Under the pieces are notes generated by a model. The model saw only the letters and a program-made list of their open reading frames with translations. It was not told the DNA's origin and did not search any database. From Bacteroidota bacterium (lineage in GTDB: Bacteria; Bacteroidota; Bacteroidia; B-17B0; Aurantibacillaceae): a DNA stretch of 64,000 nucleotides. This document shows, piece by piece, positions 27,327-37,918 of the stretch (the first letter of the stretch is position 1; each line of letters opens with the position of its first letter). The DNA is taken from the NCBI GenBank assembly GCA_030692515.1, contig JAUXZS010000056.1, positions 372,001 through 436,000 on the forward strand. The letters are read 5' to 3'. Both the position numbers and the translations under genes were made by a program.

Positions 27327-30300
27327 ATGCGATTGAACTGGATATTTGTTTTATTTTTTTCTGTTCAATCAGGCCTATATTCTCAAGAGATTGAGTTGCC
27401 AACAAGCCCGTTAACAAATTTAAATAGTAATACTCCGTTAGGAGAACAAACCACAAACCCTGAAATCAACAGGATAATATCTATCGTAAATACCGTAGAA
27501 AGCAAAAACAATTTTATTGACCAATTAAATCCCGATTCAAACGTTTCTTTGCCTTTTGGTATAATAAAACAAAAAGGAGGAGTAAGATATACGATCGCAA
27601 TTGACTCCATGCGATTTCTTCCGGCAGGCGCTTATTTTAGTGCGTATGCGGCGATTGACTTTCCTGGCAGCACAAAAAAATTGGCTTTTCGAGGTAGCAA
27701 TATTAAATTTAATCCAAGTGGAGTTATTGGTGGCGAACAGGCAAAATTATATTTAGCAAGCGATCATTTAATTTCAATAAATGCAAGTGTAAGTTTAAAA
27801 TTGTTGGGTAATGGACAAAATTATGTTGTCTGGGATTGCCAAGGATTTAAATCAATAAATTTAGTCGGACATTTTATATTTAAGAAAGGAAAACTTTTAC
27901 CGGATGAATCTCAAACTCAGGATTCTGTTGTAAAAGCTTCGTTTCAGATAAACACAACGGATTTACATAATTTTATTGCAAGCGTAGAAATTACACCTTT
28001 TAAAATTAATGGGTTAAACGATTGGTCATTTAAGGTTACAAACGCAATTGTTGACATGAGTGAATTAAATAACGCCAATTCAATGATGTTTCCAACTGGA
28101 TATTTAAATCAAAACCCAAACATAGTTACACCACAAATGTGGACTGGATTTTATTTACAAGCTTTAAAGGTAAAATTACCTAGAGAAATTTCAAAAGCTG
28201 GCACGCGAACAGAGATTAATGTAAACAATTTATTGATTGATAACATGGGTGTTAGTGGTCTTTTTCAAGTTAATAATATTATGGGACTAAGTGAAGGGAG
28301 CATGAGCGGTTGGAATTTTTCGGTGGAAGAGGTCGGAGTTGGATTTGTTTCAAATCAATTAGTAAGCGGCCATTTAAAAGGGAGAGTTAATATCCCTATA
28401 ATGGATAGCGTGCAATCTTTACAATATAATGCAAACATTAATTTTAATAGTACTACAAAAGAGATAGATTACAGCTTTGTTATTAATCCTGTTTCAAATA
28501 TTGATTTTAATGTTTTTTCAGCAAACGTTAGTTTAAATAATAATTCAAATATAAGTTTCCAAAAAATTAACGGAACGTTTAAGCCAACAGCAACTCTATG
28601 TGGGCAGATGGCATTTAATCACTCTAAATTTAATTCTAATGGTGGCAAGTTGGCTTTTCAAAATGTTGTTATTACTAGCACAGCGCCATACATTACCAAT
28701 GGGGTATTCACACTTCATACTATCAATGGTTTGCAACCAAAAACAAATTATTTTCCAATCAGCTTAAACGAAATTACTTTTGGAGTTAATCAAGGCGTTC
28801 CGGTTTTTGGTTTTAGTGTAACACTAAACTTATCTGATCAAACAAGTAATAGTTTAAGTGTTGGCACTTCTATTTTATTAAAAGGGAAAATTGACACCTC
28901 ACCAAAAACTTATTTAGGTGATGCGCCATTATCAGTTGTAAAAACAAAATGGAAATTTGATAAGGTTGTTATTAATGGAATAAGCGTAGATCTTCAAACA
29001 TCCCCATTTACACTTGCAGGAACAATTTTATTTAAAGATGATGACCCTGTTTACGGAAATGCTTTTTTTGGGTTGCTTAGTATGTCGATAAAGAAAGTAA
29101 TGCCCAATCCCGCAAACGTTAGCGTGTGTTTTGGTAGCATGCCATCATACCGATATTTTTATTTGGATGCCAAAATTCCAACTTCATTTGAATTCGGAAG
29201 TTTGCCAATTAAAATTACAAGATTAATTGGCGGTTTATATTATCATATGAATACAAACAAAACAACTGAGTCTGACTTCATATCACTAAATCAAAATTTT
29301 AATAGTGTAGCGGGAAATGCATTAACTTATGTTCCAAGTCAAACAACTTCAATAGGATTAAAGGCTGGCATTAGTTACGAATTTTTAGCAAATGAAGTAC
29401 CATATAATGGAGACTTAATGTTGGATGTTAATTTTACAAATTCTGGAGGCCTTGGAGTGGTCAGTCTTGCGGGTGATGTTTATTCAATGGTAACAATAAA
29501 TCAAAGGCCAAAAGCCCCGATTAAAGGTAAAATGGCAATGACGTATGATGCTCAAAACAGAATTTTTGACGCTTTAGCGGCAGTAAATATTAATTCTCAT
29601 CAAGTTATTACTGGCACAGGATATTTTAAAATTCACATCGATCCGCAGGTTTGGTATTTATGTGTAGGTAGACCAACGGTTCCAAACAATATTAGTTTTT
29701 TAGGGTTGGTTAATGTTCCTTCTTATTTTATGGTTGGAAATTCTTTAGAATCACCAATGGCTCCACCAGCGCAGGTTGCTGCAAACGCGGGGGTTGCAGG
29801 CGTTTTAGGAAATAGAAATCTGACACAATTGCAAAGCGCAGGAGGCTTTTGTGCTGGCTCACGCATAACATCAAGCATAAATAAGGGTTTTGGTTTAAGC
29901 TTTTTTAATGTTGCAGGCAGCTTTAATTTCGATTTAGGTTTTGATATGATGATGACAAACTATGGAGAGAATGCAACCTGTTCTAATTCGTCAGATAAAA
30001 TAGGAATGAACGGTTGGTTAGCCCAAGGTGACATGTATTTGGCAATGGGCGGTGCAATAAGTATAAATGGTAATTTTAAATTTCCGGGTAATTGTCCCTC
30101 TTCAACTACAGGTCATCTTTGCGGACCTGGGCATTGTTGCTGCTATACAATAAACTATCCTTGTCTTATTAACACAAGTTTTAATTTTAATGTATTTAGT
30201 GGAGCCGTTACCGCTATAACTTCAGCGAAAGCGCCTAGACCAACATATTTTGCTGGACAATTAAACTGTAATTATGATATCTGTGGAAAAGTGAGTGGCA

Positions 30301-30353
30301 ATTTTAATTATGATTTTAGTTATGGAACAAATTGTAACCCAATTTCTAACTAA
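27327..30353 (+). CDS. Large secreted protein of unknown function, first gene of the surface-protein cluster
   Basis: I place the start at ATG 27327, giving MRLNWIFVLFFSVQSGLYSQ, a normal signal peptide; the TTG 15 nt earlier adds an acidic residue in front and is less likely. The 1008-residue chain is beta-rich with many alternating strands and no sorting domain or known motif. Near the C-terminus there is a short Cys cluster (HLCGPGHCCCYTI) followed by more Cys residues, suggesting disulphides or a metal site. It shares its stop (TAATG overlap) with the next gene, so translation is coupled. It may be an envelope structural part of the cluster; no function can be assigned. Confidence 0.65.
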   Translation: MRLNWIFVLFFSVQSGLYSQEIELPTSPLTNLNSNTPLGEQTTNPEINRIISIVNTVESKNNFIDQLNPDSNVSLPFGIIKQKGGVRYTIAIDSMRFLPAGAYFSAYAAIDFPGSTKKLAFRGSNIKFNPSGVIGGEQAKLYLASDHLISINASVSLKLLGNGQNYVVWDCQGFKSINLVGHFIFKKGKLLPDESQTQDSVVKASFQINTTDLHNFIASVEITPFKINGLNDWSFKVTNAIVDMSELNNANSMMFPTGYLNQNPNIVTPQMWTGFYLQALKVKLPREISKAGTRTEINVNNLLIDNMGVSGLFQVNNIMGLSEGSMSGWNFSVEEVGVGFVSNQLVSGHLKGRVNIPIMDSVQSLQYNANINFNSTTKEIDYSFVINPVSNIDFNVFSANVSLNNNSNISFQKINGTFKPTATLCGQMAFNHSKFNSNGGKLAFQNVVITSTAPYITNGVFTLHTINGLQPKTNYFPISLNEITFGVNQGVPVFGFSVTLNLSDQTSNSLSVGTSILLKGKIDTSPKTYLGDAPLSVVKTKWKFDKVVINGISVDLQTSPFTLAGTILFKDDDPVYGNAFFGLLSMSIKKVMPNPANVSVCFGSMPSYRYFYLDAKIPTSFEFGSLPIKITRLIGGLYYHMNTNKTTESDFISLNQNFNSVAGNALTYVPSQTTSIGLKAGISYEFLANEVPYNGDLMLDVNFTNSGGLGVVSLAGDVYSMVTINQRPKAPIKGKMAMTYDAQNRIFDALAAVNINSHQVITGTGYFKIHIDPQVWYLCVGRPTVPNNISFLGLVNVPSYFMVGNSLESPMAPPAQVAANAGVAGVLGNRNLTQLQSAGGFCAGSRITSSINKGFGLSFFNVAGSFNFDLGFDMMMTNYGENATCSNSSDKIGMNGWLAQGDMYLAMGGAISINGNFKFPGNCPSSTTGHLCGPGHCCCYTINYPCLINTSFNFNVFSGAVTAITSAKAPRPTYFAGQLNCNYDICGKVSGNFNYDFSYGTNCNPISN

Positions 30354-32395
30354 TGAAAAAAATAGCTTTTATATTAATTTTATTAATAGGTTTCATTTTT
30401 TTAATGAAGTCACAAGAGAAGGTACAATTACACGCACGCCATTTTATTAAAAAAAATAAAATAATATTTAGAATTGTTCCGGATGACAAAAAAGTTTTCG
30501 AGTTAATAAAGACTAATGGATTAAGCATCACTCGGTATAACTTAACAAATAGTGGAATTACAAACTCAGTAGTTGTTAATGATTTTCTTCATCCATATTG
30601 GGAGGCCGATACATTAAACTGGATGCGTTTGATTAGGCAGGATAAAAATAAAATAGGTTTTGTTTATAATGCCCTGCACAAAAATAAAGCAGACTCTAAA
30701 CTTCCCGTGCAAAAAAGAGAGAGTCAAGAAGAGATGGTTTATAGTTTGATGTTATTAAGTTGCGATTTTGATTCTGAAATTGCTAAAGCCTGCGGTTTGT
30801 ATTTTGTTGATAGCACCATTATAAATAGTGAGAAGTATGTTTATCAAATTGCGGTTTATACAAGTTCCACTTCTCTTGCTATGCGAAAACTGTTAACTAT
30901 TAATATTGACCCCTTGATATTATCTACCAATAAGCAAATAGTAGGATTGAGTGGTAGAGGTAAAAATAAAATAACAACCTTAAAATGGAAGGTTGTAGAT
31001 TATAAAGATAATTTTTCTGGTTATAACGTGGAAAGATCAGAGGATAGTTTAAATTTTCAAAAAATTAATAATTCACCCGTAATTCTTTTTAGTAGTCAGT
31101 TTGAAAAAAACAAAGAGTATGTCTTTTATAGCGACACAATGCCGCAAACAAATAAAAAATATTTTTATAGAATAAAGGGAATTAATTTTTTTGGAGAAGA
31201 ATCAGAACCATCCAACATTGTTGCTAATTATAGCGCACCAATTATTAATTCAAATCCATTAATAGACACAATAGTTGTTTTGGAAAATAAAAAAGTGAAA
31301 GTTAAATGGAGAATGGAAAATAACGCCGAAACAAATTCGGTAAAAAATTATGTTTTGTTACGTTCAGAAAAAGATAATGGAGTTTATAAAAAGATGTTTG
31401 AATCCAATACCATTTTAAATTTTGTTGATTTAAATCCATCGAGCAGCAATTTTTATAAGGTCGGCGCAATTACTTTTAATAACGATACCGTTTTTTCTTT
31501 TTCTAGAATGGCAACTATTATTGATACAATAGCACCAAGCGCCCCTATAAATTTAAAAGCTATAGTTGATAAAACTGGTAATGTATCAATTTCTTGGAGT
31601 AAGGGTAAAGAATCAGATTTACAAGGATATAAATTATTTAAGGCTAACTCCTTAAACGAAGAGTTTGTTCAAATAAATAGTAAATTTATTACGGATACTT
31701 TTTATCACGATAAATTAAATCTAAATACTCTTTCCAAAAATATATATTACACTTTAGCTGCTACCGACGAAAATTTTAACTCATCGATAACAAGTTCGCC
31801 TATTGAAGTTATGCGACCAGATACTGTTCCACCATCAGCGCCGATTTTGAAATCTCTTTTTCCAGAAATCAAAGGTATAAAGCTCAGTTTTATTTTAAGT
31901 AATAGCGACGATGTTGAGAAGCATACGATTTCAAGAAAAACAAAGGAGCAAAGTAGTTTCGAAAATATGTATGAGTTTTACACAAAAGATTCATTAAGTT
32001 TTTTTATTGATACTACTGTCTCATGCGGCAATAACTATACTTATAAGATATCCGCTTATGATAAAAACAATAATTTTTCAGTTTCAAAAAATTTGACTTT
32101 ACAATACGAAACCGGCTTTCGAAAAAAACTTACAGGGGTAAATTATACTGTTGATAGAACATTAAAGGCCATAAGTTTAAATTGGGAATATAACGAATAT
32201 GAAATCGAAAAATTTATTCTTTATAGAAAAAAAGAGAATGAAACATTAACTATTCTTAAAACAATTAATGGAACAACAACTTTTTATGTTGATAATACAC
32301 CTAACATCGGAAACATATATGAGTATCGCATAAAAGCAGTTTTATATAATGGTGCCGAAAGCATAATCAGCGACCCAATCAAAGTAGTTTATTAA
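30353..32395 (+). CDS. Secreted fibronectin type III repeat protein
   Basis: A signal peptide (about 1-20, FLMKSQ) is followed by an N-terminal region. At least four FnIII-like modules then begin near residues 195, 300, 395 and 490, recognisable by W-K-V-V / I-S-W-S strand B motifs, 'GYKLFKA' or 'NYVLLRS' strand C motifs, and YFYRIKGINFFGEES strand F ends. A last module finishes at the C-terminus (YEYRIKAVLYNGAES). There is no sorting domain, so it probably stays in the periplasm or associates with the outer membrane. Its ATG overlaps the stop of the preceding gene by one base and the next gene starts 1 nt after its end: a tight operon. Confidence 0.75.
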   Translation: MKKIAFILILLIGFIFLMKSQEKVQLHARHFIKKNKIIFRIVPDDKKVFELIKTNGLSITRYNLTNSGITNSVVVNDFLHPYWEADTLNWMRLIRQDKNKIGFVYNALHKNKADSKLPVQKRESQEEMVYSLMLLSCDFDSEIAKACGLYFVDSTIINSEKYVYQIAVYTSSTSLAMRKLLTINIDPLILSTNKQIVGLSGRGKNKITTLKWKVVDYKDNFSGYNVERSEDSLNFQKINNSPVILFSSQFEKNKEYVFYSDTMPQTNKKYFYRIKGINFFGEESEPSNIVANYSAPIINSNPLIDTIVVLENKKVKVKWRMENNAETNSVKNYVLLRSEKDNGVYKKMFESNTILNFVDLNPSSSNFYKVGAITFNNDTVFSFSRMATIIDTIAPSAPINLKAIVDKTGNVSISWSKGKESDLQGYKLFKANSLNEEFVQINSKFITDTFYHDKLNLNTLSKNIYYTLAATDENFNSSITSSPIEVMRPDTVPPSAPILKSLFPEIKGIKLSFILSNSDDVEKHTISRKTKEQSSFENMYEFYTKDSLSFFIDTTVSCGNNYTYKISAYDKNNNFSVSKNLTLQYETGFRKKLTGVNYTVDRTLKAISLNWEYNEYEIEKFILYRKKENETLTILKTINGTTTFYVDNTPNIGNIYEYRIKAVLYNGAESIISDPIKVVY

Positions 32396-32396
32396 T

Positions 32397-35300
32397 ATGA
32401 AAAAAGTAGCAATATTTTTATTTGTCTTATTCCTGGGAAAAAGTTTTTCGCAACCACTTTTAGTGAATTCTAGTTTTTATGCCCATGAGTTAAGTTCAAT
32501 TGCTTTTGATTCTACAAACAATAAAATATTTTATAATGTATCACAGGGTTGCACACCATGGAATATACCTTGCGCGATGTCATACACTTCTGCATTATAT
32601 AATTTAATGAATAAGTATGATTTTGCAGATAACAACCTTTCTACTTATTTAAATACAAACCTTTTGGCTGGATATCCAAGCCATCCTGTGAGTAACTTTA
32701 ATGCCTCTCTATCCAGACAAACAACTTTTCAAGGAGCCAATATCTATACTAATTTTGGTTATTATTTTAATAAAATAGACACTATAAACTTAGCTACAAT
32801 TTGGTCATATACAACTAACTCGGGACTCAAAGAAATTTCAACATTCGAAATAAAAAATGATTCAGTCTTTTTATTTCAACGAGACTCTAGTTCTTCAATT
32901 AATTACTATACTGTTATTGTAAAAAATAAACAAACCGGAAACACTATTCCTTATAGTTCTTTAATCGAAAATAATCCTGCAAACAATCTTGGCGCCATTA
33001 AAGGAAATATTTATAGCTCGACAATTATCAATAATAAAATTATATTATCCGGATTATTTACGGCGTCTGTTTCTGGTGTATTTATTGGAAGAAATTTAGT
33101 TTTATTGGATATTACTACCGGACAACTTCAGGCACCACCGGTTTCAATCCCCAACAATACCATAATATACGATTTAAAATATAAAAATAATAAAGTGTAC
33201 ATAGCTGGTTTATTCTCAAGTATTGCCGGACAGAATAGAAAAAACTTTGCCGTGCTTGACAATAATTTAAATCTTTTAAGCGATACAATACAATTTACTG
33301 GCTTAGGAGCACCTTCAACAGTGTGGCTTGATAAAATAGTTTTTTATGATAACTATTTAATTGCTAAAGGAAATTTTAATAAAATTGATAATGCAGTTGT
33401 TTCAGCGAGTAATACATATTCAGTAAGGGTAATTAATACAAATAACAATTCCGTTATGCCATGGACAATTAATTTACCTCCCGGTGGAACTACAGCAGAT
33501 GGGTATACATATCAAATGGTTAAAAATAAATTATACATGAAAAAGCGAGGTACATTTTCGCCATTTTATATTTATTGTTTTGAACCTATTAGATATTCTT
33601 CAACTATACTCTATCCTGGAATGAATCAATCTAATCCTAACCCCTCAGTTTCAGTTTGTGCTCCCGACAACAATAATAGTTTTATTTACACCGCGCCAAT
33701 AAAATATGGCACTTCATATAACTGGACGTTTTCAGGAACAAATGCAACGGTTGTTCCCATAGGAAATGGAAATACCGCGAAATTAATTTCCGGATTAAAT
33801 TCTACGGGCGGTATTTTAAGCGTCACCGGCACTAATGATTGTGGGCTTTCTTCTGTTGCATCAACTTTGAACATTGTTATAAATCAAAAACCAAATTTCA
33901 CTTCTCCAATTTCACCTCAAATAATTATTTGTAATCCCGATTCAACTTTATTAAACGGAACATCAACAAATACAAATGCAATTATTGGATGGCGCAAAAC
34001 TTTAACGACTACAATTAAGCCCCAGCCATTTTATGCGAAGCTGCCCGGGAGTTATTACATGATTGTTTTAGATAGTATAAATGGCTGCAAAGACAGTAGT
34101 TCAATCACGGTAAATAATTTAAAAGCCAAACCAAATTCAAAAATTACTTCTCATATTTATCCTGGCGTTTCAATTCCAATAGATACTGTTACCTGTTTAA
34201 AACCAAATGTAATTATTAACGCTGCTTCGGATACTTCTGGCGTGATAATTACTTGGAAGAGCATCGCTACAAATTCTGTTTATTCTAATCCACTAAGTAC
34301 ATCCCTACAAAATAACTTAAAAATAATTGTTACACGCACCATTAATAATTGTGTAGACTCTTCATTAATTGTATTAGTAGGGCAAAATAATTCTAAACCA
34401 AATGTTGTTCTTAATACTAGTAACCTCTCCTTAAATTGTAGTTATTATACAGCTTCTTTAAGTGCAATTTTTTCACCAACAAATTGTTCTGCACTATGGA
34501 CTGGCCCATTAAGCTTTAATGCAACAAATCCAGCCGTTACAAATACAATCGGTAAATATTTTTTAACAACAAATAATGCTGACAATGGTTGTTCCAAGGT
34601 AGATTCTGTTATAGTAAACTCAAATAACAATCTAGTTTTAAAATCCAGTAACGACACAACAGTTTGTAAACAATCTTCGGTTTTATTGAACTCAATAAAT
34701 GTTGGAACCTTGAGCGGCGTTACTTATACATGGAGTAATGGCAATAACGGCAATTCAATAAGCGTGAGTCCAAACATAACCACTCAGTTTATTGTTAACG
34801 CAAGTGGCCCGGGTGGCTGTAATGGTAAAGACACCATTAATATTATTATTCCAAAAGACATTCAAGATTCCATAGTTGCTTATAGAAGTTGTGACAATAA
34901 TCAAACAGGAACAATTATTATTTTTGCAAAAGGAGGAATAGCACCCTATAAATATTCTATTAACAACGGCGCAACTTTTTTAAGTTCAAATTCCTTTACT
35001 AATATCCCTTTCGGAAATTACAGTTTAGTCATTAAAGATTCTATAGGCTGTATTAGATCAACTTCTGTAAGTTTAAATAGTTCAAGTAGTCTACCTGTTC
35101 CAAAATTTTTAGCAAGCACAAAAAATTTTAAAAGCGACACTATAGTTTTGGTTGATATAAGTATTCCGAAAGCGGATTCTGTTCAATGGGTTTTACCAAC
35201 TCAGGCTTCGATTATTGGTGGAGATATGTATAATCCAATTGTCGCCATTAATGATACAGGTTCGTTTATTGTTACCATGAAAGCTTTTTATGGGAACTGT

Positions 35301-35627
35301 ATCATTAACGCAACTAAACTAATTCGTTTTTCACCACAAGATTCTCTGCACGCAAATTATGCTAATGCAAATGGCATTAAAACATTTAATTTATTTCCGA
35401 ATCCAAACACAGGCCAGTTTACTGTTTTTGTTGAGTTTTATAAAAAACAAAATGTAAGTATTCAGGCATGGGATACAAGTCCGTTTAAACATTTGCAACA
35501 AAATTATTATGATGTGGATAGTATAACTTTACCTGTTAATCTTAGTCAATTACAAAACGGAAATTATATTTTAAGAGTGATTGGTGAGTATGACGCAAGA
35601 AATAAATCGTTTATTATTAGCAAATAA
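32397..35627 (+). CDS. Secreted T9SS type A cargo with propeller-like and Ig/SprB-like regions
   Basis: The 1076-residue product has a signal peptide (1-18, GKSFSQ). Residues ~20-400 have repeated 'NNKIILSG', 'NKVYIAGLFSSIAG' and 'DNYLIAKGNF' strands typical of a delta-60/beta-propeller repeat. PKD/Ig-like modules with paired Cys occupy ~420-820. A SprB-like unit (GGIAPYKYSINNGATF ... SLVIKDSIGC) lies near 840-900. The C-terminus has a clear type A sorting domain (FNLFPNPNTGQFTVFV, then LQNGNYILRV). It is exported to the cell surface by T9SS. It is embedded in the operon-like run, with gaps of 1 nt upstream and 5 nt downstream. Confidence 0.85.
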   Translation: MKKVAIFLFVLFLGKSFSQPLLVNSSFYAHELSSIAFDSTNNKIFYNVSQGCTPWNIPCAMSYTSALYNLMNKYDFADNNLSTYLNTNLLAGYPSHPVSNFNASLSRQTTFQGANIYTNFGYYFNKIDTINLATIWSYTTNSGLKEISTFEIKNDSVFLFQRDSSSSINYYTVIVKNKQTGNTIPYSSLIENNPANNLGAIKGNIYSSTIINNKIILSGLFTASVSGVFIGRNLVLLDITTGQLQAPPVSIPNNTIIYDLKYKNNKVYIAGLFSSIAGQNRKNFAVLDNNLNLLSDTIQFTGLGAPSTVWLDKIVFYDNYLIAKGNFNKIDNAVVSASNTYSVRVINTNNNSVMPWTINLPPGGTTADGYTYQMVKNKLYMKKRGTFSPFYIYCFEPIRYSSTILYPGMNQSNPNPSVSVCAPDNNNSFIYTAPIKYGTSYNWTFSGTNATVVPIGNGNTAKLISGLNSTGGILSVTGTNDCGLSSVASTLNIVINQKPNFTSPISPQIIICNPDSTLLNGTSTNTNAIIGWRKTLTTTIKPQPFYAKLPGSYYMIVLDSINGCKDSSSITVNNLKAKPNSKITSHIYPGVSIPIDTVTCLKPNVIINAASDTSGVIITWKSIATNSVYSNPLSTSLQNNLKIIVTRTINNCVDSSLIVLVGQNNSKPNVVLNTSNLSLNCSYYTASLSAIFSPTNCSALWTGPLSFNATNPAVTNTIGKYFLTTNNADNGCSKVDSVIVNSNNNLVLKSSNDTTVCKQSSVLLNSINVGTLSGVTYTWSNGNNGNSISVSPNITTQFIVNASGPGGCNGKDTINIIIPKDIQDSIVAYRSCDNNQTGTIIIFAKGGIAPYKYSINNGATFLSSNSFTNIPFGNYSLVIKDSIGCIRSTSVSLNSSSSLPVPKFLASTKNFKSDTIVLVDISIPKADSVQWVLPTQASIIGGDMYNPIVAINDTGSFIVTMKAFYGNCIINATKLIRFSPQDSLHANYANANGIKTFNLFPNPNTGQFTVFVEFYKKQNVSIQAWDTSPFKHLQQNYYDVDSITLPVNLSQLQNGNYILRVIGEYDARNKSFIISK

Positions 35628-35632
35628 AATTT

Positions 35633-37372
35633 TTGAAGAATAATAAATACATATTTTTTTCAATTTTTTTATCATGTATTGCGATTAGCAGTAGTGCACA
35701 AGATTTAGATAAAATTGGCAAGAAAGATATGGTAAAAATTTCCGGGGGATTAAATTATAGCTCTATTTTTTATAATGCAAATGGTATTCAAAACCGAAGA
35801 CAACCCTTTACGTATTTTTTAAATGGAAATATTACCGCAAATTTTATTGGCATCACATTACCATTCACATTTAATTATAGTAATAACCAAGTTAATTATT
35901 CTCAGCCTTATAATATTCAAAGTTTTAATCCTACCTATAAATGGGCAAAGGGTTATGCCGGAATTACATCTATGAATTTTTCGCAATACACAATGGCAAA
36001 TCATATTTTTGCAGGAGCTGGAGTTGAACTTTCGCCAAAAAATTTCAAGTTTGCCGCATTATACGGGAGATTTAAAAAGGCAACAGAATACGATTTTCAA
36101 AATAGGTCTGATATTAATATGACTTATAAACGTATGGGTTGGGGAGCTTCTGCTGCCTATGAAAAAAGCGGGCAGTCAATTAAACTCATTTATTTTTCAG
36201 CAAAAGATGATGCTCGGTCATTAAGTTTTGTTCCTATTAATACTAACGTTACGCCAATGGAAAACACCGTGGTTAGCTTAGCGGGGAAAACAACTTTGTA
36301 TAAACAAATTACTGTGGAAGGAGAGTATGCTTTAAGTGGTTTAACTAGAAATAGCAGTTCCCCGACAGATGTTAATGTGCCCCCAAGAAACCAATTACCT
36401 TTAATTTTTTCTCCAAACGCAACTTCGCAATTTTTTGCTGCCTATAAAGCCAGTTTGGGTTATCGCTTAAAATTGTTTGGTGTAAATTTAAACTATGAGA
36501 GAGTTGCGCCCGATTATAAAACTTTAGGCGCCTATTATTTTAACAATGATTTAGAAAATTTTACCATCGCTCCTTCGCTCACACTTTTAAAAGGAAAATT
36601 AAATTTAAATGTAAACACTGGTTTACAGCGCAATAATTTAAATAATGATAAATTAAATACAACCAGCAGATGGGTTGGCTCAACAAATATAAATTTTGCA
36701 CCAAACAAACAATGGAACATAACTTCTTCTTTCAGTAATTTTAGTAGCTATACAAAACAAAAACCTCAAAACGACCCGTTTTATAGAAACACCTTAGACA
36801 CCTTAAATTTTTATCAGCTTTCGCAAAGTAGTATGTTAAGTATAGCTTATAATTTTGGAACAATAAAAACAAAACAAAATTTAATGTTTACAGGTAATTA
36901 TCAAGTTACTGGACAAAATCAAGGCGCGATTGCAAACCCAGGTTTGTTTGGAACAACAACTGATATTAAATTACCATCAAAAATAATTAATTCAAATTTT
37001 GGACACAACCTAATGTTTACTAATACAAAAACAAGTATTACTACAGCGATTAACATTAATAATAGCTTGCTTAAAGATTTTAATATTTTATACTACGGAC
37101 CAAATTTAAATTTGAGTCAAGGCTTTATAAATAATAAATTAAAATTAAGCGTAGGCACTTCTTACAATCAAATACTTACCAATAAAATAAAAACTAACGA
37201 GGTTTTTAATCACCGTGTTTCTGCAAATTATGCACCTAAACTTAACAATGAAAAAATTGGCAAATTTAATTTCACATTAAGCGCTACTTATTTACAAAAA
37301 TTAAAAAGTGTTACAAATGCAATTTCGTTTAATGAATTTACCGGGAACCTAGGATTAAATTATAATTTTTAA
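35633..37372 (+). CDS. Outer-membrane beta-barrel protein, TTG start
   Basis: Translation most likely begins at TTG 35633, because only this gives the full signal peptide MKNNKYIFFSIFLSCIAISSSAQ; no ATG is nearby. The mature 556 residues are built of alternating aromatic/hydrophobic strands with Asn-rich turns, and the chain ends in an aromatic residue (GNLGLNYNF), a usual sign of a BAM-inserted barrel. No plug or TonB box was recognised. It follows the T9SS cargo gene by 5 nt and may be its surface anchor or pore; this is inferred from position only. Confidence 0.7.
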   Translation: MKNNKYIFFSIFLSCIAISSSAQDLDKIGKKDMVKISGGLNYSSIFYNANGIQNRRQPFTYFLNGNITANFIGITLPFTFNYSNNQVNYSQPYNIQSFNPTYKWAKGYAGITSMNFSQYTMANHIFAGAGVELSPKNFKFAALYGRFKKATEYDFQNRSDINMTYKRMGWGASAAYEKSGQSIKLIYFSAKDDARSLSFVPINTNVTPMENTVVSLAGKTTLYKQITVEGEYALSGLTRNSSSPTDVNVPPRNQLPLIFSPNATSQFFAAYKASLGYRLKLFGVNLNYERVAPDYKTLGAYYFNNDLENFTIAPSLTLLKGKLNLNVNTGLQRNNLNNDKLNTTSRWVGSTNINFAPNKQWNITSSFSNFSSYTKQKPQNDPFYRNTLDTLNFYQLSQSSMLSIAYNFGTIKTKQNLMFTGNYQVTGQNQGAIANPGLFGTTTDIKLPSKIINSNFGHNLMFTNTKTSITTAININNSLLKDFNILYYGPNLNLSQGFINNKLKLSVGTSYNQILTNKIKTNEVFNHRVSANYAPKLNNEKIGKFNFTLSATYLQKLKSVTNAISFNEFTGNLGLNYNF

Positions 37373-37396
37373 AAACAAAACCAAAAAAACATATAT

Positions 37397-37912
37397 ATGA
37401 AAAACATCAAATCAATCGCGTTACTTTTAATTAGTACATGTTTAATTTTTAGTTGTAAGAAAAAAGAAACCACCGAAACGCCACAAGTAACAAACACAAC
37501 ACCTGTACCGCCCGCCCATGTTAGTAGTATGACAGCAAAAGTTAACGCAGTTGATTGGTCTATGGCAAGCGACCAATACGGACCATTCACTTATTTATCA
37601 AAATCGGGAATAAGCCGCGGGTTTGGAGGACAGAATTCTTTTACCGCTCCATACAGTGTAATCAGCCTTAATTTTTATTGTACAGTTGGAACCTATACAT
37701 TATCTAATGTAGGAAATTATTCAGCAAGATATTCTGTGGGAAGTACAATTTATAATGTCAATACTGGAACAATAAATATTACGTCTATTGATACCTCGGG
37801 AGTAAAATCGCCTTTCATTGATAAATTTAAATGCACATTTAGTTTTATTACTGATACTATTGGTAACCAAAGTTATAATATCACAAACGGAATAGTTGAC
37901 TTCGAAAAATAA
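37397..37912 (+). CDS. Small putative lipoprotein
   Basis: The signal peptide ends with LIFSC followed by Lys (Cys at 20), giving a lipoprotein of 171 residues. The mature part begins with a Thr/Pro-rich linker and continues as a beta-rich domain similar to Bacteroidota DUF6252-like lipoproteins ('MTAKVNAVDWSM...', '...GTINITSID...KCTFSF'). Function unknown. It lies between the barrel gene and the 1250-residue protein. Its stop is 6 nt before the proposed start of the latter and in the same reading frame. Confidence 0.65.
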   Translation: MKNIKSIALLLISTCLIFSCKKKETTETPQVTNTTPVPPAHVSSMTAKVNAVDWSMASDQYGPFTYLSKSGISRGFGGQNSFTAPYSVISLNFYCTVGTYTLSNVGNYSARYSVGSTIYNVNTGTINITSIDTSGVKSPFIDKFKCTFSFITDTIGNQSYNITNGIVDFEK

Positions 37913-37918
37913 GCTACT